5,019 bases of DNA from Hydrogenothermaceae bacterium (GTDB lineage: Bacteria > Aquificota > Aquificia > Aquificales > Hydrogenothermaceae), in the NCBI GenBank assembly GCA_026984355.1, contig JALSSG010000031.1, forward strand, positions 1 through 5,019. The letters are read 5' to 3'. Position 1 is the stretch's first letter, and every line of letters starts with the position of its first letter. Below the pieces are notes generated by a model. The model saw only the letters and a list, made by a program, of their open reading frames with translations, was not told the origin of the DNA and made no database searches. A program made the translations under genes and the position numbers. Positions 1-5,019 of the stretch are shown here, piece after piece.

Positions 1-478
1 GCAGTAAATAGCTAAAAACATTGTCTATCTTTTCTACAGCTTGCTGTATAATATTAATCTCATCTTCTGTTTTAGTCATTCTTATATCATTTAAAAAACC
101 TTCATAACCAATTAAAGATACGTTAAGCTTTTCTTTTCCATCTTTATTTATTAGCCTCTCATAAAAAGATATTGTTACTTTATCCTTTTCAAAGCCTACA
201 TTCTTTCCACCAAGCTCATTTAATAGTTCTCTTAAATGGTCTATTCCCTTTTTCTGACCAGAGCCAAGCTCTATAACTTCCCAGTCTTTGAGCTTACTTT
301 TAGCCCCATGATAGTACCTTGCGTCTGTTATAAAGTATTTCTTATCTGGTTTTAAAATCACATATGCATTAGTAGAAGAAAAATATGTCATATAAAATAC
401 ATTAGCTTTGCTTGTGAAAAAGAAGCTGTCTAAACCCTCTTTTTTTATTTTTTCTTGAATCTGTTTTAGTTTTGGCAT
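1..478 (-). CDS. Xaa-Pro aminopeptidase (M24 family), N-terminal part, cut by window edge
   Basis: Only the first 159 residues are present; the gene continues past base 1. M24 Xaa-Pro peptidases are cytoplasmic metalloenzymes that remove an N-terminal residue standing before proline. Residues about 2-130 look like a creatinase/aminopeptidase P N-terminal domain: the order FFTSKANVFYMTYFSS (19-34), YFITDARYY (48-56), WEVIEL (66-71) and VGFEKDKVT (94-102) is typical. The segment IRMTKTEDEINIIQQAV (132-148) is the characteristic entry into the catalytic 'pita-bread' domain. The metal ligands lie beyond the edge, so activity cannot be judged. The start ATG at 478-476 lies 6 bases after the tautomerase stop. 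Its Shine-Dalgarno is weak (GTGAG, about 5 bases upstream), so translational coupling to the tautomerase is likely. PepP, PepQ and a generic M24 peptidase cannot be told apart from this part. Confidence 0.88.
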   Translation of the reverse strand, partial: MPKLKQIQEKIKKEGLDSFFFTSKANVFYMTYFSSTNAYVILKPDKKYFITDARYYHGAKSKLKDWEVIELGSGQKKGIDHLRELLNELGGKNVGFEKDKVTISFYERLINKDGKEKLNVSLIGYEGFLNDIRMTKTEDEINIIQQAVEKIDNVFSYLL

Positions 479-484
479 TTTTTC

Positions 485-673
485 TCACTTTTTGTCTGAA
501 AGTAATTTTCCACCTTTTCCCCAGTTATCTCTGTTAATTTCTTCTATAACAACATAGGTTGATTCAGGTGATTTTCCTGCTACATCCTGGAGAACTTTGG
601 TTATTCCTGCAACAATTTGCTGTTTTTGTTCCTTTGATAAACTTCCTGCAACTTTTACATTTACATATGGCAT
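485..673 (-). CDS. 4-oxalocrotonate tautomerase family protein, 62 aa
   Basis: This is a small tautomerase-superfamily protein of the length usual for the 4-OT family (about 60-65 residues). Such proteins form beta-alpha-beta oligomers and use the amino group of Pro1, exposed by removal of the initiator Met, as catalytic base for keto-enol tautomerisation. The protein begins Met-Pro-Tyr and aligns without gaps to my recollection of Pseudomonas 4-OT, sharing SxEQK (mature 12-16), the VVI strand (40-42) and the GxGG turn (51-54). Two of the classical active-site residues differ: position 11 is Leu (Arg in 4-OT) and 39 is Tyr (Arg), while 50 is Trp (Phe). The substrate is therefore unlikely to be 4-oxalocrotonate and remains unknown. 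No catechol meta-cleavage genes are nearby. The start is supported by AGGAG at 685-681, 7 bases upstream. It appears to be the first gene of a leftward unit with the peptidase. Confidence 0.9.
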   Translation of the reverse strand: MPYVNVKVAGSLSKEQKQQIVAGITKVLQDVAGKSPESTYVVIEEINRDNWGKGGKLLSDKK

Positions 674-680
674 ATCTTTT

Positions 681-685
681 CTCCT
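681..685 (-). promoter_or_regulatory. Shine-Dalgarno site of the tautomerase gene
   Basis: On the minus strand this reads AGGAG, 7 bases before the ATG, which is strong and well spaced. It fixes the start that places Pro directly after Met, as the tautomerase chemistry requires. Confidence 0.8.
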
Positions 686-699
686 AAACTTTAAGTTTA
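685..699. repeat. Perfect 7-bp inverted repeat in the tautomerase 5' leader
   Basis: TAAACTT (685-691) and AAGTTTA (693-699) are exact inverted copies around a single base. The repeat lies between the minus-strand -10 hexamer (705-710) and the tautomerase Shine-Dalgarno, sharing base 685 with the latter. It could be an operator half-site pair or a weak A/U hairpin next to the ribosome site. In such AT-rich DNA it could also arise by chance. Confidence 0.4.
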
Positions 700-704
700 A
701 AAAT

Positions 705-710
705 ATTATA
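705..710 (-). promoter_or_regulatory. Probable -10 element of the tautomerase-peptidase unit
   Basis: On the minus strand this reads TATAAT, a perfect sigma-70 type -10 hexamer, which would start transcription near base 698 and leave a leader of about 25 bases. No good -35 element is seen: the hexamer 17 bases upstream reads GATTTA, and TTTAGT at 15 bases is only a partial match. The promoter may be weak or depend on an activator. AT-rich DNA yields such hexamers by chance, so the call rests on position as much as sequence. Confidence 0.5.
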
Positions 711-714
711 TAAA

Positions 715-728
715 AGTTTGAGCAAACT
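715..728. repeat. Perfect 6-bp inverted repeat between the divergent promoters, possible operator
   Basis: AGTTTG (715-720) and CAAACT (723-728) are exact inverted copies around AG. The element lies between the leftward -10 (705-710) and the rightward -10 (746-751), in the -35 zone of both, where a dimeric regulator could affect both units. It shares the half-site AAGTTT with the leader repeat (693-698 and 714-719), spaced 21 bases apart, close to two helical turns. No regulator family is recognised from it. Confidence 0.4.
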
Positions 729-751
729 AAATCTATGAACTATCTTATAAT
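718..751 (+). promoter_or_regulatory. Probable promoter of the thrS operon
   Basis: A perfect TATAAT is at 746-751, which would start transcription near 758 and leave a leader of about 27 bases. The best -35-like hexamer, TTGAGC at 718-723, is 22 bases from it, too far for standard spacing. It is exactly 17 bases from the poorer TATCTT at 741-746. Which pair is used cannot be decided by eye. Either leader is too short for a T-box or for the tRNA-like operator known from E. coli thrS, so neither control mode is visible here. Confidence 0.5.
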
Positions 752-774
752 AATTTTAATTACCAAACACAAAA

Positions 775-781
775 GAGGAGG
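775..781 (+). promoter_or_regulatory. Shine-Dalgarno site of thrS, unusually close to the start
   Basis: GAGGAGG is an extensive match to the 16S anti-Shine-Dalgarno, but its end lies only 3 bases before the ATG. The overlapping AGAGG at 774-778 gives a more usual 6-base spacing and may be the part used. No other start fits: the TGS domain begins straight after this ATG. Confidence 0.75.
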
Positions 782-784
782 AAA

Positions 785-2740
785 ATGGTTAGATTAAATA
801 TAGAAGGTATTGGAGAATACGAATTTGAAGAGGGAATTACTCTTAAAGAAATAATAAAAGCTTTAAAATCAGAAAGCAAAAAAATACAAAAACAGGAAAA
901 AGATATAGTAGGTGGAAAATTAAATGGAACTATTATTGATTTTCATACACCAATAAAAAAAGATGGAAACTTAAAACTAATAACAAAAAAAGACCCAGAA
1001 AGTCTTGAAATATTAAGACATAGCCTAGCTCATATTATGGCACAGGCATTAAAAGAACTTTATGGAGATAAGAATGTACACTTAGGAGTAGGACCTACTA
1101 CAGAACACGGTTTTTATTATGATGTAGAGGTAGAAGGAAAAAGGATAACAGAAGAAGATTTACCAGTTATAGAAGAAAAAATGAAAGAGATTATCCAAAA
1201 AAACTATGAAATTGTAAGAGAAGAACTTCCAAGGGAAGAAGCTCTACAGTTTTTTGAAGAGAAAAAAGAAATATATAAGTTAGATATAATCAGACATTTA
1301 ATACCAGAAAATGAACCAATATCTATATATAAACAAGGAGATTTTGTAGATTTATGTAGAGGTCCCCATTTACCAGCAACAGGAACAGCTCCTTTTGCTT
1401 TCAAGCTTATATCTGTAGCAGGAGCATACTGGAAAGGAAAAGAAGGAAATCCTATGCTTCAAAGAATATACGGTGTAGCTTTCTGGACAGAAAAAGAGTT
1501 AAAAAAATACTTGAATATGCTAGAAGAAGCTAAAAAAAGAGACCATAGAAAAATAGGAAAGGAGCTTGAACTGTTTATCATTGATGAGGATGTTGGTGGT
1601 GGGCTTGCTCTATGGCTTCCTAAAGGAGCAATCATTAGAAAAGAGATAGAAGACTACTGGAAAGAAGAACATTTAAAAAGAGGATACCAGCTTGTTTATA
1701 CTCCACACGTAGGCAAAGAAAAGCTTTGGCAGATTAGTGGACACGTTGATTTTTATAGAGAAAATATGTTTCCAGAAATGCAGATAGAGGAAGAAGGTTA
1801 TTTTGTAAAACCTATGAACTGTCCATTTCACGTAGAAATTTATAAAACAAGACATAGAAGCTATAGAGAACTTCCACTCAAACTTGCTGAACTTGGAACA
1901 GTTTATAGATATGAGAGAAGTGGTGTTTTACATGGACTTATGAGAGTTAGAGGATTTACACAGGACGATGCTCATATAATCTGTAGAGAAGACCAGGTAG
2001 AAGATGAGATTAGAGAAGTACTACATCTTGCACTTGACACTTTAAGAGCTTTTGGATTTGACGATTTCAAAATATATCTATCCACAAAACCAGAAAAATA
2101 TGTTGGTGATGAAAGGATGTGGGAGATAGCAACTGATTCTCTAAGGAAAGCTATAGAAAGTACAGGTCTTGAATACGAAGTAGATGAAGGAGGTGGAGCT
2201 TTCTACGGTCCAAAGATTGATGTAAAAATCAAAGATGCTATTGGAAGATTATGGCAGTGTTCAACTATACAGTTTGATTTTAATCTTCCTGAAAGATTTG
2301 ATATGTATTATATAGGTGAGGACAATAAAAAACATAGACCATATATGATACATAGAGCTATCTTTGGGTCTATAGAAAGATTTATAGGTGTTCTTATTGA
2401 ACACTATGCAGGATTATTACCTTTATGGCTTGCTCCTGTACAGGCAAGAATTATTCCAATAGCAGAAGTTCATAATCAATATGCAAAAGATGTAGAAGCA
2501 AAACTAAAAGAAGCTGGTCTTAGAGTAGAAGTAGATGAAAGAAATGAAAGAATGAACAAAAAAATAAGAGATGCAGAACTTCAAAAAATACCTTATATGC
2601 TTATAGTTGGAGATAAAGAATGGCAAACTAATACAGTTTCAGTAAGAACTAAGAAAAAAGGAAACTTAGGATTAATGACAATAGAAGAATTTAAAAACAG
2701 AGCCTTAGAAAAAATAAAACAAAAATCAATAGAGCTATAA
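785..2740 (+). CDS. thrS: Threonyl-tRNA synthetase
   Basis: This cytoplasmic class II synthetase attaches threonine to tRNA(Thr) using ATP. The 651 residues match the usual full length (E. coli about 642). Domains in order are an N-terminal TGS domain (about 1-64), the SAD editing domain (about 70-240), the class II catalytic core (about 260-545) and an anticodon-binding domain (about 550-645). The editing-site residues that clear Ser-tRNA(Thr) are present: H79 and H83 in HSLAH, and C191 and H195 in CRGPH. The catalytic zinc ligands are C346 (PMNCPFH), H397 (DDAHIIC) and H523 (MIHRA), each 12 higher than in E. coli by my recollection. Motif 2 is seen at YRYERSG (374-380), and the motif 3 arginine is R532 in GSIERF. 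Everything needed for activity and editing is intact. It is the first gene of the rightward operon; no infC follows it, unlike the arrangement in E. coli. Confidence 0.98.
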   Translation: MVRLNIEGIGEYEFEEGITLKEIIKALKSESKKIQKQEKDIVGGKLNGTIIDFHTPIKKDGNLKLITKKDPESLEILRHSLAHIMAQALKELYGDKNVHLGVGPTTEHGFYYDVEVEGKRITEEDLPVIEEKMKEIIQKNYEIVREELPREEALQFFEEKKEIYKLDIIRHLIPENEPISIYKQGDFVDLCRGPHLPATGTAPFAFKLISVAGAYWKGKEGNPMLQRIYGVAFWTEKELKKYLNMLEEAKKRDHRKIGKELELFIIDEDVGGGLALWLPKGAIIRKEIEDYWKEEHLKRGYQLVYTPHVGKEKLWQISGHVDFYRENMFPEMQIEEEGYFVKPMNCPFHVEIYKTRHRSYRELPLKLAELGTVYRYERSGVLHGLMRVRGFTQDDAHIICREDQVEDEIREVLHLALDTLRAFGFDDFKIYLSTKPEKYVGDERMWEIATDSLRKAIESTGLEYEVDEGGGAFYGPKIDVKIKDAIGRLWQCSTIQFDFNLPERFDMYYIGEDNKKHRPYMIHRAIFGSIERFIGVLIEHYAGLLPLWLAPVQARIIPIAEVHNQYAKDVEAKLKEAGLRVEVDERNERMNKKIRDAELQKIPYMLIVGDKEWQTNTVSVRTKKKGNLGLMTIEEFKNRALEKIKQKSIEL

Positions 2741-2755
2741 CATCAGGAGGATTAT

Positions 2756-3190
2756 ATGAATTTATTTAGATACTTTTTTCTTTTTTCCTTTTTTTTAATT
2801 TTTTCCATTTCATGTCAGGAACTTCCACCGGAGGCATATTTGATAGATAAATATAAAATCACAGGTGTTATAGATATAGACCCAAAAATAAAGGACAAAT
2901 GCTCAACAGGAACACTTTTTATAATACTTAGAAAAGGAGCAAGTCCTCAACCTCTGGCTGTTAAAAAGTACTCAAAATTTGAATTTCCAAAAGAATTTAA
3001 AATACTTCCTTCAGATGTTTTGATGGAAACAAGAGTAGAAGAATTTTTTGAAGGAAATATGATACTTATGGCGAGGATATCAAAATCTGGCTCTCCAATG
3101 GCACAAAAAGGAGACTGCGAATCTCCAGCTATAGTAATAAAACCTGGTGAAAAAGGAGTAAAACTGATTATTAATTCAGTAAAGGAATAA
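2756..3190 (+). CDS. Lipoprotein resembling the CcmI/CycH C-terminal domain
   Basis: This is a 144-residue exported protein. The N-terminus has a short charged start, a Phe/Leu-rich hydrophobic stretch (6-18) and the lipobox-like SISC with Cys20. It is therefore probably cleaved and lipid-anchored, facing the periplasm. The -3 position is Ser rather than Leu, so the lipobox is slightly atypical. The mature part resembles the C-terminal domain of the cytochrome c biogenesis factor CcmI/CycH: ITGVIDIDP (35-43), TLFIILR (53-59), PQPLAVKK (64-71) and above all ARISKSGSPMAQKGD (106-120), which matches the family's ARxSKSGxAMPQPGD pattern. The TPR part of CcmI is absent. Two further cysteines, C49 and C121, could form a disulfide. 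A role in cytochrome c maturation is inference only; no other ccm or ccs gene is in view. AGGAGG at 2745-2750 fixes the start, 15 bases after thrS. Confidence 0.8.
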   Translation: MNLFRYFFLFSFFLIFSISCQELPPEAYLIDKYKITGVIDIDPKIKDKCSTGTLFIILRKGASPQPLAVKKYSKFEFPKEFKILPSDVLMETRVEEFFEGNMILMARISKSGSPMAQKGDCESPAIVIKPGEKGVKLIINSVKE

Positions 3191-3192
3191 AT

Positions 3193-4383
3193 ATGAACGG
3201 ATTTATTGTTATTACAGGTTCAGAGTTTGTCGACGGTATAAAACCAGAAAGAAACAGTCTGTACATAGCCCAAGAATCTCTAAAAAGAGATATAGACATT
3301 AACGGCATATTAATAGTGCCAGATGATATTTATCGTATAGAACAGGCTGTAAGGTTTGCCCTTGATAAATCGGATATAGTTTTTATTACAGGTGGAATGG
3401 GAGCAACATCTGACGATATTACCAGAGAAGCTGTACAGGAAGCTATAGGCGTTCAGTTTATATACGATAAAGAATGGTTAGAAAAACTAAAAAATGAAGC
3501 AAAACAAACAGGAAAAGAAATTACAGACAGCCTAAAAAAACTTGCTAAAATACCCTATGGTTCAGCAAAAATAGAAAACCCTGTTGGCAAAGCATTAGGA
3601 TTTTTAAAAGTACTAGAAAATAAAGTAATCATAGGACTACCTGGCGTTCCTTCAGAACTAAAAGCTATGCTTCCTATAGTTTTTGAAAAATTACAGTTAA
3701 CAAATGTACATAAAAATATACATCTTTTTAGAACCTTTGGCTTATCAGAAATAGAAATAGATAATATCCTATCAGATATAAAAAATATACATCTAAACCC
3801 TTCTCCAAAAGGAGTTGATATTTTTATAAAAGATAAAAATCAGGAAAGCTTAATAAAAAAAATTCAAATCATAAGAGAAAGACTAAATACATACATATAC
3901 GCAGAAGATAACATAGAAATGGAAGAAGTTGTAGGAAACCTATTGAAGAAATACAGGAAGACTATAGCTACTGCTGAATCTTCAACAGGTGGTTTAATAG
4001 TATCAAGACTTGTTAACGTCCCAGGGTCTTCACAGTATGTTTTAGGAGGAATTACCGCTTACTCAAATCAGGTAAAAATTAATCTTCTAAAGGTAAACGG
4101 AAACGATTTAAAAAAACATGGTGCTGTAAGTGAAGTGGTAGCAAAGCAAATGGTAGAGGGTTTAAGAGCATTAATAAATGCAGACTTTTGTTTAAGTGAT
4201 ACAGGTATAGCAGGACCTACAGGAGCTACCAAAGAAAAACCTCTTGGACTTCATTACATAGGTTTTTGTACAGAAGATAAAATAGAAGTACATAAAGTAA
4301 TCTTTAAAGGTGAAAGAAACGATGTAAGAATAAAAGTTTCTCAATATGCCCTAAATCTTATAAGGCTTTACTATCAAAAATGA
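3193..4383 (+). CDS. cinA: CinA family protein: MoaB/Mog-like domain plus nicotinamide-nucleotide amidase domain
   Basis: This is a 396-residue two-domain CinA of usual length. The N-terminal domain (about 1-170) has the molybdopterin-binding MoaB/Mog fold, with GGMGATSDDITREA (67-80) replacing the common GGLGPTxDDxT. Characterised CinA proteins use this half as an ADP-ribose pyrophosphatase. A linker region (about 175-240) follows. The C-terminal domain (about 245-396) is the PncC/CinA amidase, which converts nicotinamide mononucleotide to nicotinic acid mononucleotide in NAD salvage. It shows AESSTGG (261-267; usually AESCTGG), PGSS (277-280) and TGIAGP (337-342). S280, Y290 and K295 fall where the catalytic Ser, Tyr and Lys of characterised PncC enzymes are, by my recollection. 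Despite the name 'competence/damage-inducible', nothing here links it to competence. The start lies 2 bases after the lipoprotein stop, with AAAGGA at 3181-3186 inside the previous gene. Confidence 0.95.
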   Translation: MNGFIVITGSEFVDGIKPERNSLYIAQESLKRDIDINGILIVPDDIYRIEQAVRFALDKSDIVFITGGMGATSDDITREAVQEAIGVQFIYDKEWLEKLKNEAKQTGKEITDSLKKLAKIPYGSAKIENPVGKALGFLKVLENKVIIGLPGVPSELKAMLPIVFEKLQLTNVHKNIHLFRTFGLSEIEIDNILSDIKNIHLNPSPKGVDIFIKDKNQESLIKKIQIIRERLNTYIYAEDNIEMEEVVGNLLKKYRKTIATAESSTGGLIVSRLVNVPGSSQYVLGGITAYSNQVKINLLKVNGNDLKKHGAVSEVVAKQMVEGLRALINADFCLSDTGIAGPTGATKEKPLGLHYIGFCTEDKIEVHKVIFKGERNDVRIKVSQYALNLIRLYYQK

Positions 4384-5019
4384 AAATCATTTTATGGATT
4401 TTATCTAAAATTTACGGTTTTTTAGCTACAATAAGAAGATTTATATATGAAAATGGCCTTATACCGCAAAAGAAACTACCAGTACCAGTAATATCTATAG
4501 GAAATCTCTCTACAGGCGGTACAGGGAAAACTCCCATAACTATATTTACAGCTAAAGAACTACAGAAAAAAGGACTAAAAGTATGCGTACTAACAAGAGG
4601 CTATAAAAGAAAATCAGACAAACTAATAATAGCTACAGATTATAAAAATACTTCATATGAAGATATTGGAGATGAACCCTATATAATGTTAAAGCATAAC
4701 ATACCTGTAGCCGTGTTTAAAGATAGGTATAAAGCAGGTCTAAAAGCATTAAACAAAATAAAACCAGACATATTCATACTTGATGATGGGTTTCAACATT
4801 ATCAGCTTTATAGAAACATTGATATTCTTACTATAGATGCAACCAGACCTTTCTGGGAAGATAAACTACTACCTCTTGGTAGACTAAGAGAACCAGCAAG
4901 CTTTTATATATATGCTGACTGTTTTGTTATAACAAAACTAAACATATTAGACAAAGAAAAATCAAAATCAGTTATAGAAAAAGCAAAAAGTTTTAATAAA
5001 CCAGTATTTACAGCAAAGG
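4380..5019 (+). CDS. lpxK: Tetraacyldisaccharide 4'-kinase, N-terminal part, cut by window edge
   Basis: LpxK phosphorylates the 4' position of the lipid A disaccharide on the cytoplasmic face of the inner membrane. The first 213 residues are present, of about 310-330 usual for the family. An N-terminal hydrophobic, probably membrane-associated helix (about 3-23) is followed by PVPVISIGNLSTGGTGKTP (34-52), the family's P-loop with Walker A GGTGKT. Then come LTRGYKRK (71-78), GDEP (97-100, with D98 likely the catalytic aspartate), the signature DDGFQH (135-140), and LLPLGRLREP (163-172). These are in the expected order, so the call is firm. The ATG overlaps the cinA stop as ATGA. No Shine-Dalgarno is well placed (the nearest AAGG, 4362-4365, is 14 bases away), which suggests reinitiation after cinA. 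The gene implies an LPS-bearing outer membrane. Confidence 0.97.
   Translation, partial: MKIILWILSKIYGFLATIRRFIYENGLIPQKKLPVPVISIGNLSTGGTGKTPITIFTAKELQKKGLKVCVLTRGYKRKSDKLIIATDYKNTSYEDIGDEPYIMLKHNIPVAVFKDRYKAGLKALNKIKPDIFILDDGFQHYQLYRNIDILTIDATRPFWEDKLLPLGRLREPASFYIYADCFVITKLNILDKEKSKSVIEKAKSFNKPVFTAK

Noticed and set aside
674..784. T-box or tRNA-mimic leader controlling thrS
   Set aside because: The predicted thrS leader is only about 27 bases, with no stem I, specifier or antiterminator elements, and no tRNA-like fold.
1204..1404. Open frame of 66 codons on the minus strand inside thrS
   Set aside because: It lies wholly within the well-supported synthetase gene, its product resembles nothing I recognise, and no Shine-Dalgarno or promoter points to it.
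1673..1855. Open frame of 60 codons on the minus strand inside thrS
   Set aside because: It is antisense to the conserved catalytic core, including the zinc-ligand Cys motif, and its composition is that of a reverse-strand shadow.
2741..2811. Intrinsic terminator after thrS, suggested by the T-runs at 2774-2804
   Set aside because: No GC-rich hairpin precedes the T-runs, and they lie inside the coding sequence of the lipoprotein signal peptide.
2741..4383. Mobile element or recently transferred island behind thrS
   Set aside because: There are no terminal repeats, transposase or integrase fragments, and base and codon use match the flanking thrS and lpxK genes.

Overview
The window is AT-rich and contains only ordinary-looking bacterial genes, packed in two divergent groups. 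The translations are rich in Lys, Glu and Ile, Arg is mostly AGA, and a lipid A kinase shows a Gram-negative outer membrane. Together these suggest a thermophilic Gram-negative bacterium, most plausibly of the Aquificota (Hydrogenothermaceae, Sulfurihydrogenibium-like). That placement is inferred from composition and gene content; no database was searched.

Left part, minus strand (1-673): a 62-residue tautomerase of the 4-oxalocrotonate tautomerase superfamily is followed after 6 bases by the N-terminal part of an Xaa-Pro aminopeptidase (M24 family), which runs off the left edge. They look like a two-gene transcription unit read leftward.

Divergent control region (674-784): about 110 bases hold a perfect -10 hexamer for each direction, a Shine-Dalgarno sequence for each first gene, and two small perfect inverted repeats. 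One repeat lies between the two core promoters.

Right part, plus strand (785-5019): threonyl-tRNA synthetase (thrS), a small lipoprotein resembling the C-terminal domain of the cytochrome c biogenesis factor CcmI/CycH, CinA (a MoaB/Mog-like domain plus a nicotinamide-nucleotide amidase domain), and the first two thirds of tetraacyldisaccharide 4'-kinase (lpxK), cut by the right edge. Gaps are 15 bases, 2 bases and a 4-base ATGA overlap, with no terminator visible between genes, so this is probably one operon. The products serve unrelated tasks: translation, a periplasmic or envelope function, pyridine nucleotide salvage, and lipid A synthesis. The cluster looks like housekeeping genes sharing transcription, not a single pathway.

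No RNA genes, CRISPR arrays, insertion sequences, phage genes or defence systems are visible. I see no clear novel system. The most interesting items are the stand-alone CcmI-like lipoprotein, the tautomerase with a non-canonical active site next to an Xaa-Pro peptidase, and the inverted repeats in the divergent promoter region.
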